DNA from: Aplectana chamaeleonis
Taxonomy: Eukaryota > Nematoda > Chromadorea > Rhabditida > Cosmocercidae
Length of the DNA stretch: 64,000 nucleotides
Direction: 5' to 3'
NCBI GenBank assembly: GCA_029168955.1
Contig: JAPDOI010001852.1
Location: 1-64,000, forward strand
How positions within the stretch are numbered: the stretch's first letter is position 1; each line of letters starts with the position of its first letter. Made by a program: the position numbers and the translations under genes. Of this stretch, positions 1 to 12,500 are shown one piece after another. Under the pieces are notes generated by a model. The model saw only the letters and a list, made by a program, of their open reading frames with translations, did no database searches and was not told the origin of the DNA.

Positions 1-797
1 GTTGATTTTGATTGCAGTTTTTCATCGTTCTCAACAGATTCTCCTCGTCAGCTGCACGAAGTTTATTGTGAAGAATTGCTTCAATCACTTGTCATTTCTG
101 TGTATATCGCTAAAGTGATTGACGATGACAGGCCGCAAACAAGCCTATTTGCAAGCCTCGGATTACACTAAAGTGGTTTCTCTTGTAAGGACTCGCAGAG
201 CGTCTGCAGAGCGCAATGCAATGAAGGCATTCGGTTGCAGTGTGACGCCATGCAGAAAGTCATAAAGGAGGCATGTTTGAAGTGTTCACTGAGTCGCTCA
301 CAATAGTATAGTCCATTTGAATACATAAAGGAAAGGAACCGAATAGATTTCAACGCATTGAGAAACCTCAGTTCAACGTTGGCTTTGTGAAAAAGGTTCA
401 AACCCTCCAGCATCCCTCACAGTTTGGCAGAAAGGGCGGAAACTCATAGAGACAACATGTCGGCGAATAATGTTAGTAGCTCTGTCCGAAATATCTGTAT
501 TTGTCGTCATATCATTTGTGTACCTTCCTGCTTACGTATCTCTCGTGTAATGTTTACCCACCCAGTGTCTTGCAATCATTTTGATACCGAAACTCAACCT
601 GCAGCAACGCTCTGTGATACCTTTGCAACGCAATTTGTGCACACGTATTCGCACCAGTTCAGTTGATAGGTATTTATATTTCTGCTGAAGGCAGTGTACA
701 CAACAAAACGTCTTCGAGTTATCAGTGGAAGTCGAAAGGTTCGGGGCCATTGCAGCCTTAATGTTGGAAAAACGTTCAAAAACGGGGCATGAATAGT
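1..797. other. No recognised feature at left edge
   Basis: Short open frames occur on both strands, but none has a recognisable domain or a convincing splice pattern. No RNA gene or repeat was seen. It could be intergenic sequence or part of an unrecognised gene entering from the left. Confidence 0.4.
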
Positions 798-910
798 CCT
801 ACACGGCCCCAAACTTTAGTGTGAAATGCCCGCCACGTCCACTTCTTTAACGTCTTTCAAAGAAGTGGGCGTGGCAGGCATGCCACATTAAAATTTTGGG
901 ACCGTGTAGG
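798..910. mobile_element. MITE-like hairpin, about 113 bp
   Basis: Terminal inverted repeats begin CCTACACGG on the left and end CCGTGTAGG on the right. The interior is also self-complementary: the left arm has CACGTCCACTTCTTT and the right arm AAAGAAGTGGGCGTGG, so most of the element can fold on itself. There is no coding capacity. A target-site duplication could not be defined with confidence. Confidence 0.6.
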
Positions 911-1029
911 GCAACATATGGTTAACTATTGGCCGTTTTCTCCGATTTGTTGTTGCAAAGGACCTTGAACCTTACGATTTCCGGCGGAAACCCGAAGAAT
1001 GTTTGTATCGAAGACACTGCATCTATTCA

Positions 1030-3345
1030 TGTTATTGATTGTTTTCTTTTCATTCTGTGCTATACATTAAATTTATTTATCATTCACTCGTCGATTTTTA
1101 TTCATTCCTGTATTTATTTACTGAGTTACTGATTCTCGTGGTGATACATTCATTTACTCGTCTTTTCAATCACGTGCTCCTTCATTCGTTCATTCTGTCA
1201 TCTTTTTGATCAAGTTCATCACGCTTCCAAACATTTCTTCTTTTATTTATCCTTCATACTCATCAATCACCTCTTCAGTCATTTTCAATTGTATCAGTTG
1301 ATAAACCAAAGCATTGTAATCCATCCATTCTTTCATTCATGCAACATTTTGTGCAATTTTACGTTTCTCTTGAGAATCGGTCATTTTCCGTCTATCCATT
1401 CATCTTCTTCTTCATTCATTTCATTTTAATGATTCATCATATTCAAATATTTTCCTTGATCCTCCCATTCACTCATTTATTCGTCCATCATTCACTCGTT
1501 TATGTTCACCTTTTTTTTCAATCTTTTGATCCGTGGAATTCATTCCGTTCATCCCTTCATTCGTCGTTTTGATCAGTCATACACTCAGTCCTTCATTCAT
1601 CCTTTTATTTTTTCACTTTCATACAATTCACCAGCTTCATCCAGTCAATTATTTTTTTTTACCTTCCTTCAGTCACATTCATCCCTTACCTTTTTTCATC
1701 CGTTCGATTCATTGGATCCATTTACATATTCACTCTCATTTATCCCTCGAATTTTTTCAAGCTTCCATTCGCTCCTTCCTTCAGTCTTCCTATTTTTTGT
1801 TCTTTCCATTCATACGATTCATCAATTTTACCAGGTCATCAATTTCTGCTCGACCCTTAATTCATTCATTCCCGTCCTAAGTGATTTTTCAAATTTTCCC
1901 ATCCATTTATTCATCCAGCTACATATTTACATTCGTACCATTAATGGGACCTAATTATTTGTACTTTCATTCCCATTCTTCCTTCATTCACTCATGCTTT
2001 GAATCATTCGTTCATTCATTCGCCTTCTTCATCCTTCACTCATACACTCTTTCAATGATCCCTTCATTCAATATTTTTTTTAACTGTCAGTGGTTCATTC
2101 TTTTATCCTTTTATTTATTCATTTCCATCCGTCCAATGGATCTTTCATGTCTTCAACAATCCCTTCATTCGTTCATTCAGTCACTCTTTTTCATTTCATT
2201 CCTACCTTCGTCTGATTCTTTTATTCACATTTATTTTTGCTCCATCCATCCTTCCGCTGACTTCTCAATTCATTTATCACCTGATTTATTTTTTCGTTCT
2301 TTAATCCTTCTCCGTTCACTTTCATTCATACATTTTATTCAATTGTCTTTACCCGTTTATCTCTCAATCCATCTTCTGAACAGCTCGTTCATTCAGCGAG
2401 TCATCCGTTCATTAGTTCATCCTTTTCTTCATTCATTCTATTCGTCCTTCACATCAGTAGTCAATTAACTAGGATCATTTATATTCGTCTTTCTAATAAA
2501 GCTATCTTTCACCTCTTGTCTATTATTCACTCATTGACTAACTTTTCCAATAATCCCTTCATTGAATCATCTTCCCAATCGCACATGCATACGCTCAGTC
2601 ATTGGTCCAGTTGTGTATCCAATCATATTTCCTTATTTCATTTTCATTTACTCTATTGATTGAGTCATCAATTCATTCTTGCCTATCGTTCCTCAATTCT
2701 TTTATTCATTCATCAACTCATTAACTACTTAATTGACTCATCAATTCATTAGTTTTTTTGAATGACACTGTCCACCCACGCGGATGGCAAGCGTATCGCG
2801 CGGTCATCGCGAAGGCATTTTTCGGAAGAGCCTCCGCACCGCTGCATACGGCTATTGGGTTATTACTTAGAATTTGTCTGATATTCCTGCCAACCGGCTT
2901 ACAGCTCCAAAAAATGCCTTTGTCGCGGTCGCTCGAAACGCGAGCTGACCGCGTCGGTGGACAGTCCTATTCGGACGTACTTTAGCTGCGTCTAGCGTCT
3001 AATTACACACTCATTCCGTCATTTCTTGCTTTGTTTCTCTCATCCTTCTCTTCATTCATTCGATTCACTCGTTTCTGATTTCGTCATCCCTCCGTTCATT
3101 CATTCAGCCATCTATCCATTCATTCATCTTTTCTATTATTCAGTCACCAGCTGATTTACTTCTTCCTTCTTTCTTGTTTCTACTAATTTATCCTTTTCTC
3201 CATTCAGTCAAATCATCGGATTCATTTTCTTCATCGCTTTGTTCATTCCTCACTCACTCGCATACATTCGCTCATCTTTTCATGTATACATTCTTTCATT
3301 CTATTATTCATTCACTAATAAATCGTTCATTTATTCATTCTTTAT
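1030..3345. repeat. Degenerate ATTC/TTCA-type tract
   Basis: About 2.1 kb of the plus strand is T- and C-rich and built from diverged ATTC, CATT and TTCA words such as TTCATTCATTC, with no exact period. It is split near 2760-2974 by an unrelated inverted-repeat insertion. The His/Ser/Phe/Ile-rich open frames across it are by-products of the repeat and should not be called genes. It looks like an old tetranucleotide array that has decayed. Confidence 0.8.
2760..2974. mobile_element. MITE inserted in the ATTC tract
   Basis: A GC-richer block of about 215 bp interrupts the ATTC tract. Its ends are inverted repeats: ACTGTCCACC at 2767-2776 and GGTGGACAGT at 2956-2965. Matching continues inward through CGCG-rich words and outward by a few bases. 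It has no coding capacity. The composition jump at both borders supports insertion. Confidence 0.65.
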
Positions 3346-3492
3346 TCAGGACCACTTCTTAACCATATTGGCTATTCATGTTTCTGATTAATACGCAGAT
3401 ATTCCTTTCCTGATAATTTCGTTGTCTGAATTTTCTTTTCATGCATCACAGAACCTATGCTTATCCTCCTTGAGTGCTTGCTATTTCTGAAA

Positions 3493-3505
3493 TTTCTTTT
3501 TCAGC
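3493..3505 (+). promoter_or_regulatory. Candidate splice-leader or 5'UTR acceptor
   Basis: The sequence TTTCTTTTTCAG followed by a single C lies directly before the ATG at 3506. This is a strong nematode 3' splice site. One base between acceptor and start is typical of a trans-splice site, so the mature mRNA probably begins here after addition of a splice leader. A cis-spliced 5'UTR intron is the alternative. Confidence 0.6.
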
Positions 3506-6500
3506 ATGACAAGCCTGGAGGATTTCACCAGGCATCTGCAAGAGTTGCCTAGTTGGGGTAAGGCTGCTGTAGCAGGCGGTTTGGCTCTCGTCTTCTACAT
3601 CCCTTATCGATGGTTTACAACAGCCCCAAGAAAGAGTCCGATCAAGGAGGACTGGAAGAGTGGTAGGTTTATAGACACTGATTCAAAGAACCTAATAAGA
3701 TGCCGAAAAAGCGTCCGTCGTAAGAATAGTCTTCCCAGTGTTTTAGTCATTGACCTCTCGGTGGTGATCGTAATGTGTCCAAACATCGAAAAGGGCGGGG
3801 AGAGATCCAAGGGCCGTGATTGGAGGATGCGCGGGCTACCGCCATTCACAGCTCATCGCTCCTTCCCCGCCTTTTTCGCGGTCTGGGCACATTACGACCA
3901 CCACCCTTGACCTGTCTATCTTTGCGACAGAAGATCTTGGCAAGTTCCCAGAAACAGTTAGGAAATTCAACTGTTTTCTACGGTTTCATTTGGAAATGTT
4001 CAGTATAATTTGCTCAAATTTGTATTCGAATTTATTATGATGTTGATTTTTATCCAATATAACCCATTATGCCGCATTCGCATGGAACTAATTGTTCAAA
4101 ATTCAATTTAATTTCTATATTACTAGTTTGCAGCCTTCGATAGTACTCAGGTAAAACGAGTCGTCCAGAATCGGACGAATAGTTGTCGAGAATCGGTCGA
4201 CAATCGAGAAGTTTTCCAGAAAGTTGATAGAAGTTATCGAGAATTCCGAGATTAGCAGTATTTGTCAAGAATTGCTGCCGATTTGTTCAGAATTTCAGAG
4301 AAAGTTGTCGAGATTTCGGGGGAACGAGTGTTTGCCGACAATTCGGACAGATTTCTCGACAACTTCTTGCGAAATTGAGAACATGTCTCGAATATGTCGA
4401 AAATTCCCCCAAGAACTCAGGACATCACTTCAGATTCTGAAGTTCAGAACCCTCTTTACACCACATTCTTCAAATGTTGCGACTGCTGTTTTCGTTCTTT
4501 TCTTTTCGTGTGAGACCTCTGTTGTTTTTTTTTCTTTTTTTCTCTTATCGTTTAGCTGGTTATCAATTATAATGTATTTCAGCGATTTCTGGAATTTCAG
4601 ATTCGTTTTTTTTAAATTTTCATCTTCTCGAAATAGCGAACATACTAAAAGATGGGATTTCCGAGTTAGTGAGTTTTGGAAGTTTTTGAGCTTTCAAGTA
4701 CTGATCTTTTTTTTGATGGTCGGTGTTGCAGCAGTCAGATTTAAAATATATTATTCAAGAAGTTACCCAAGAAGTATCAGAATAACGTTTGAAATTAAGA
4801 TTGTTAATTCAAATTAATCTCGAATGATTCAGTTCTGAACGAAATTTGCAATTTCAAACCTTGCAATGGTTGTTTAGCATTATATTGATGGACTTCCGGC
4901 GGGTCCACGCCTGCAGCCAGCGGTTTGCCTCTAGCTGCAGGTGTGGACCCGCCGGAAGTCCACATTTCGCAAAGTATGGGTCACGAGAGTAGGATATTCG
5001 TGTCTATCGGGGTCTTTTTACCTTGCATGCAAACTTCCACCGCCTGAGATGGAGGCTGAACACCGCTACAGTATAGTGGCTCACACCTTTCTCAGGTGTG
5101 GTCCCGCCGGAAGTCGACGTTTTTGAAAACTAAGAGCCACGAGAGTAGGATATTTGAGTTTAGCGTGGTCGATTTACTCTCTACTCAAACTTTCACCGTC
5201 CTATGTTCGAGTAATTCTAAAGACCACTACATTGATAGCGCACTAGTGTTGGGCAAGGCCAATAGCGGCTCATGTTGAACGATGTTGTAGCCCCACAGCA
5301 TATACGATGCACAATTTTCCTCTGCCGAACGTTGAAGAAGCGAGCCAAGTTGGAAATTCGTCAAACAGAGTGGTGTGAAACCACACGTGCCCTTCACCGA
5401 TCGTTGCAATCAACGGTTGGGCAGGAGCCCTAATTTTTGGTATGTACATACAGTTATACTTGTGTATAACTGTATGTTAACTGTCGAGAATCCGCAAGGA
5501 GTTGTCGGGAATTGGTTGAGAAGTGTCGGGAATTGTCAAGAATTGGGCGAAAAGTTGTCCAGAATTCTCCAGTCTGCGAAGGTTGTCCTGCATTCGTACG
5601 CCTGCAGGACAACTTTTCGTCCGATTCTCGACAACTAGTTTTACCTGAGTAGTCTTTTGAGAGATCATTTTTTTATTTTTTGGTTCGAGTTTCGTCTTAT
5701 CAAGTAGGACTTCAGCTTTACAGGAGTGGTCTATCTATACCAGTTCCCGCGATCCAGATTCATACCTTCGACCTCCCCTCCATGTCTAAAGTTGGAAACA
5801 TGGTTACGCATGGCCGAAATCCCGTATGAAGTGGGTTAACAGTTACATTATGAGTGGTTGTTCTGTGATGTTAGCCGATTCAATGTCTCTCGTTTCGCTT
5901 GTATATTTGCTTAAGGAACACAGGACGCTTTGCAACGCTTCAGTCTCTTGTAGTAAATAGTGCTTCGTAGATTACCAGCGGAATTTTTTTCTTCAATTTC
6001 CTTATTCCCATTTTTAGACTCCAGAGCCTCCCCCCCCCACCACCACCAGCATGGCTTTTTCTGCAAATACACAGAAAGGGAGGAATCTCGAATCAGTTCC
6101 GCTGACTCAATACGCGCGTCGAAAGGCCGCTGCTTTTACGAAGTCGCTGAACAGTCGCGCGCGTCGCATTTAGGCGACTACACTGATCCGAGGCTCCTCC
6201 GTTTTTGTGTATTCGGCCAGCTGACCCCTACGTCGTCCTGGAGTGGCATGAATGAATGCCGCAGTTTGGATAGGGACGCGCCACACCGCACGCGTGCGCC
6301 ACAATTTGGGTTGAAATCATGGCGCGTGCGTGCGGCGTTGAGCTGCCTGACCCTCGCAGTCGCCTTCATGCACGCCGCTTCAGAGGCCGCATAGCACTTT
6401 CGCCAATTTTATTCGAGCGAATGGACTGGGCGCGACCACTACGGCGAGCGCGACACCACTGGCCAGAATGGTTTCGGTCGCGAGCGTAGATCTTCCTCCG

Positions 6501-9500
6501 CGGCTTCGTTCATTCGCTCGACTAGAGAAGGCGAAAGGCTTTCATGTATCTTTGAATTTCACCGAATTTAGGCTAGGTAATGGCCACTTTCTAGTTGCGA
6601 CTCCATTCGCGATAAGCGTGTTCCCGGTCGGGAGCCTACCCTTACGCAGTTCACCGGCGATCAAATTCAATCTTGAATTCGGCCACAGGATGGCCTATTT
6701 GGGTCCAGATTCGAGTGAAACTTCGCTCAATGTTTCCATTGAGATTCTGATCACGGATCAATTTTTCTTTTTCGGAAGGATGAGTGTTGTTTGAAATGAA
6801 GCAATGCCATTTGGCCAACGTATCCTATCGTATTTCTTTCTTAATTGAGTGCAATCTTGGGTTAGATTTAGCGTTTCTTCACTTATAGGAATTACGCTTA
6901 TGGAGTATTTGCAGATTTTTTTTACGTTTTTCGGTTTGATGCTTCTCTTTTTCTCCCCGCTACTCTTTTCAATTGTTTTGTAGCATGAATTGCTTTTCTT
7001 TTCAGATCATTCCGTGTGTCTTCTCGCCTCGTTCCAAGGAAGGCACTTTGCCGTTTGTAGAATACGAAGGCGTTGAGTACCCCGATTCTTCATTCATTAT
7101 TCGGTTAGTGGGTTAATTGAAGACAGGTCCTAATGTTGATGAGGTGGACATGCGACTGTGAACGTTGACCGTAGCCAAGGTTCAGTGCCAAGCCGCATTG
7201 TTGACTTTGTACGGAGATTCCGAAGTCATGGCAAGAGGTTGAGGGCAGGCGGTCTCACATACCCATTAGCGGGAGACTTTTTCTTGAGGTCCGGCGATAG
7301 ACTGGAAAACAATATATGGTTGTAAATGTTGGGTAACGAGTAAGATCGCGTGATTGTTCAGGGACCTTTCGCCCATTTTCGGTGTGAAAATGGAAGATCA
7401 TCTGAACGATGAGCAGAAGGCTATCTCTCGTGCCTTCGAGGAGCTCGCACACCTTTCCTTATCGTTGTCGCACTACAAGCTGAGAGCCGAGAACGTGTCT
7501 GAGGTACGTCGCTTGAGAAATAGATCAAAATGTTTTACAGGGTTTAAAGAAAGTAGTAGTGGGCTCTCCTTGAGACTCAGATTTTTGGGGTGGGATTGAG
7601 CATGAAACATTCGTACAGCTCGAATTTCAGCAGTGATGAGATGTCGTGCTACATGTATTTCATAGCTGCATCGTAAATGTAGCGGTGATATGCACCCAGC
7701 ACAACCGCTCGCTACTGAGGAAGTTCGGAATGCAGCGGTCCTTACGGAAGCTTTAGAATTCACGTAGTGCAAACTGGGAAGAGTGTTATTTTTACGACTG
7801 AGATTATATTTGTTTAGGCGAGAGTCTTATAGAAAGCCTATGGGCTCTGTAAAGACTTCTCTGCCGATCCCATGAGGAATATGAATTCCATGATTGTCTC
7901 ATCCATTTATTGGTAATTCACCCCTACTTCAGTTCATGGAAGTACTGCAACCTGACCTGCTCGGCGTTTTCCAACCATTATTGATGTTTTGGCTCAATAG
8001 AAAGTACGTAACTTCGGTGAGTGCTCATGCTGTGATGAATCTCAACCCATGTGTGAGTGAAGCATGATTTTCAAGGAATTTCAGGTGGCCACACATTTGA
8101 TGTGGACGGGAATTGGAAAGCACAGCCGCGAGGAGCAGATAGGTATCGGTAGCGACGACATCCGTGCGATCAGCAAGTATCTTGGCACAAAGCATTATTT
8201 CCTGGGATTCAAACCGACACGGGTAAGAACCTGCGTTCTTCAGCTTATCGTGGTTAAAGGCACAGTCCAACCTCAGAGGTAATTTCTGATATTTTGGTCC
8301 AGTCGCCGTCTATAGCAACCCTGCCAAGCGCGAAATCTCAACTCGCTCAAATACGCGAGAAAAAGCTAGGAAAAAGCCGACCACGCCCCCTTGAAAGAAA
8401 AAATGGGTAACGCCCACTGCCAGGTTTCCGACCTCAGTACGGAAGAGAAACGCGAATGATTTCATTCAAAATCTATGTTCTTCCTTTTTTTTTCGTTCTG
8501 GCTTAATAGTTTGACCTGCATTAGAATGATGGCTGCGAATAACGAGAAGATACAGGCTCGAGACAACTCGTCCGCAATCTTCTACCAGCTCAAATTCAAA
8601 ATTTCTGGGGAGCTTTAACTCAGTTCGTAGTGAATTCTGAGCGATTCTGGAGACACCATTGTGATCAGCGTGAAATTTTCTCCAAGATAGGCAGAAAAAC
8701 GAAAAATCGATGCTGAGCTTGGACTGTGGGTTTAAGCAATGGTGACAACAAAAAGTCTTCTCGTATATTTCGTTTCACGTTTTCAGATTGATGCCACTCT
8801 ATTTGGCATACTAGCTCAGATCGTCTACGAGCCATTCCAGAATGAACATCTTGAGGTCGTCAAGAAGGAATGCCCAAACATAATGGAATACGTGGAGCGA
8901 ATCAAGAACAGGTATCACAGTTGTTGCGATTCATTGGCCTCGGCGTCGAAATGGGTAGCCATTTCACTGATCGATTCCTGCCCCCAACAGATGGGGTAGT
9001 CATCTTGACAGTGTCAAAATCAGAACACTGTATCACCGCAAACTCTGCTGTCGGGCATCAAATATATTATATGCTTAAGGAAATTGACCCCACTTGGACG
9101 TCTATTATCGTAGAGGTATAGATTTTTTATATGTGTGCTGGCCCTGTGCCAAATGTGAAAATCGAACACCCGACCGTATGCGACAACATCGCATATTGAT
9201 TTTGCGCTCGGAGCGTCCATCTGGGTTATATGACTTGCATATATTCTCTGTTTCGAAGTGAAATTTATTTCCGTTTATCGCAAGCGCTGCGCCTCCTTCT
9301 CCCCACACTTTCTCGTTGTCTCTTCCCTCGCTCCGTAAAAGCGCGCTCGAAGGAACACAGCAGATTTGGCTCTGAAACAGAGGATAAGTCCTCTTGTCCA
9401 GCTAAGGGAGAGCGAAAGGAGTTTTTTCCTCTAACAGCGACGGCTGCATTCATGGAGTACATCAGTGTCAAATCTCCCACATCCTTTGGGGCGCAAGTCC

Positions 9501-12500
9501 CCTAGTAGTGCCATATCATCATCTGGGCTGGGATTCATGAAAGGCAAACCACGGGTACGGCTGGGCTAGCGGAGGAAACCGGCATTCACGAAAATCCGGT
9601 TTGGTTACGGCTGGGCTACGATTGCTTACTACGCGTAACCGCACCTCGAGCTGCGGTTAACCGCGGTTAGCAGCGGTTTTGCGGCTTAGTCGTCGAATTG
9701 ATGGTGTGTTGTATTAGTGCACAACACTGAGGAAACGCACCTTTGCGAATACGCATAAAAACTTAATATCTTCAAGGCAAGCTGAAAATACAGGAAGGCC
9801 GCCGTTATTGACTGCCACATCATAGGCCCTCTAGCCATAATGTGGTCCTCTCGATAACAACGAAAATTCTCAGAATCATCAACCTCATCTGTAAGTTTTA
9901 TGTATGTTGCCCATGGCTAACTAAAATCATTATGCCTGTCCTCCCTACTCGCTCTCTTCTTTATTTTATAGCACATTGTTGTTCCTTTTGCCTCCACTTT
10001 TTGTTCCTAATTCTTGTCTTCCGTGCGCTGACCATTTACCGAGCAGCCACAGGCTCTTCTGCTGGAGTTTCTTTCCCATTTTGGCTCTGAATTTCCTCAT
10101 TTTTTCCTCAGAATTTTTCCCAACACTTTTCGTACACGCTTTCGTTACTTTTCTGTTGGAAAACCCTAACTTGGTTTGATACTGTGATGCATGATTTGGT
10201 TTTTTCGCATTTACAACGTTTTCTTCATTTTTTTCCGAAGCGCCCACTTGGTTTTCAAACGTTAATGTTTTTTACATGGTTCTGTGATCAACCTGGGTTT
10301 TCTCGATGTTCTTAGTTCAAACTTGTTTTTCCTTTGCATTTTGAGCTTTTCTCCATATGATTTTTTCTAAGGAGTCGTTTTATTTTTCTCCTATTGTGAG
10401 CGACAATAAGCTTGTGTGAGAATGACAAAGAGAAAAACAAAAAAGGGATTCTTAGACAAAAAAGAGATGGAAAAACTCGGAAATCAAACGACAAACGGAG
10501 AACTTGAAGCCGAAAACTCATCGAAAGGACGATGATGATCCCTGCAGCAACACTTAAGCCTTGTGAAACACACAAAAAAATTAGAGAGGCGTTTCGAAAA
10601 AAAAAGAAGTTGAAAAGGCTAGTAATGCGAGAAAAAAGCTAAATTGGGGGTTAAAATTTCACCAGCAGGTTTGCGGCTCATCGTGAGAGAGCAGCATCAC
10701 TTTATGTACTTTCAAAAAACCAAAAAGGATTTTTCAAAAAAAAAAGGAAAAAATGAAAAACTTTAAAACGGAAAAAACATCTCCAAGTTGAGGAGAATCC
10801 TTTAAATGCCTGGCGATCCATTGAAGAAGCTGTAAAGCACAAGGTAGACAAAAATAAGAATTCAAAAAAGCAAGCAAAATTAGCAATCATGTGCAACAAA
10901 AACAGTAACGGGATAGGGAAATTCCGACCCGAGTGCCAATATTGATTTTCTCCAATCGAGATTCTCGGCGTCAATTGAGTGGCAAGTACGTGGCCGCGGA
11001 ATGGTTAGCCACCCAACCGCGATGGGGCGGTTGTGAATGCCGGTTCGCGGTTTGGCTACCGCTGGGGTTGCTGCCCTAACCAAACCCTAACCTAGCCGGC
11101 TGCGTTCATGAATCCCAGCCCTGTTTTCGTAATGTGACCAGCCTATGAACGTGACTCGCTCGTGAACTCGGCTTCAGCCATGACCTTTGGGCCACGAAGC
11201 AGTAACCTTTTTTCGAGCCGCGGACTCCTACTTTTCTTTTGGGTGAGCCTATTATACTTTGAAACACAACGCTAGGGCGCTCTGTGAGCAAAATGCAGGG
11301 AGCTCGACGTAGACGCTGTGTATATTCACAAATTGGCTGCATCAAAGAGCGAAGAGAGAATTGTTGGGTTGAACAGGTGAGCGCGAGCTTGTGAGGTAAC
11401 CAGATAATAAGGGCTGTTGCCGATTCGACAGTTGACACAACTGAACAAGCGTCGAATAATGTGTGCCGTCTGTAACCACACACAATACACGGCACTTACG
11501 CGCAAATTTCTAAGTTGTACCCGTTTGAGGAAAATGTTCTCTACAGAACTATAGTGGTGGATTGGAAGGAATCCATCGTTTTTTCTGTCGAATATAACGT
11601 TTCAAGCTGGGGTGAGTATTCATGTAGTGGAATGGTTCCAAATAATCGTTAAAGGTGGGGTCTTAATATGAATGTAGTATTAGCCATTTTACCCATTCCA
11701 CATGAAATGTAGTTTTCGAGAACCGATGTTGAACGTTCAGTCCGAATATGCCCTTCAAAGGTGCCTAGAATCACTCCGGAAAAAGTTATAGGCGTTTTTC
11801 AACGTCTTGTTGGTGTTTGAAAAAAATCTTCTGATTCCACTCAAAACTTGTATGTAGGGGTGATCTAGGGTGCTGAACACGAATCTGGAGTCCGTTTGTC
11901 GAAATTCTGAAGTTTACGTTAGGTTAGGATAGGTACCATGCCACTTAGGGGGCTAAACCTACCTAAGTATTTCGAAAATCGACAATTGGACATTAAATCC
12001 GTATTGACCACCACGACTAGCCCACGGTGCAATGAATTCGGAAATCAAGGTAAAACGCCTATAACATTTTTTTAGAGTCGACTATGTACTACTTGTCGGA
12101 CAAATAGGTTGTCTTTTCTTCGTTACAGAAACTCTTAAAAAGGTTAGTATCCTCATCATGGACTATGCGAACCGATATCGCAAAGTTGCTCACCACCCTA
12201 GATAACCCCTACATCAATACAAGTTTTGAGTGAATCAGAGAATTTTTGCAAAATACTCCGAAAATGACTTGATGGGTACCATTAACTTACCGCGAGGCTT
12301 TGAAAAATGCCTATAACTTTTTCCAGGGGGATTCTAGGTAACTGCGAAGGGCATAGTCGGACTCAACGTCCAACTACGGCTCCAGAAAACTTCATTTCAT
12401 GTGGAATGGTTAGTATGGCTAATAGTAGTTCCATAGTGAGACCCCACCTAAAACGATCATTTGGAACCATTCCACTACATGAATACTCACCCCCGCTTAA

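Noticed and set aside
1339..2468. Several 75-195 codon His/Ser/Phe-rich frames
   Set aside because: They lie wholly in the degenerate ATTC tract. Their composition follows the repeat, and overlapping frames on the same strand look alike.
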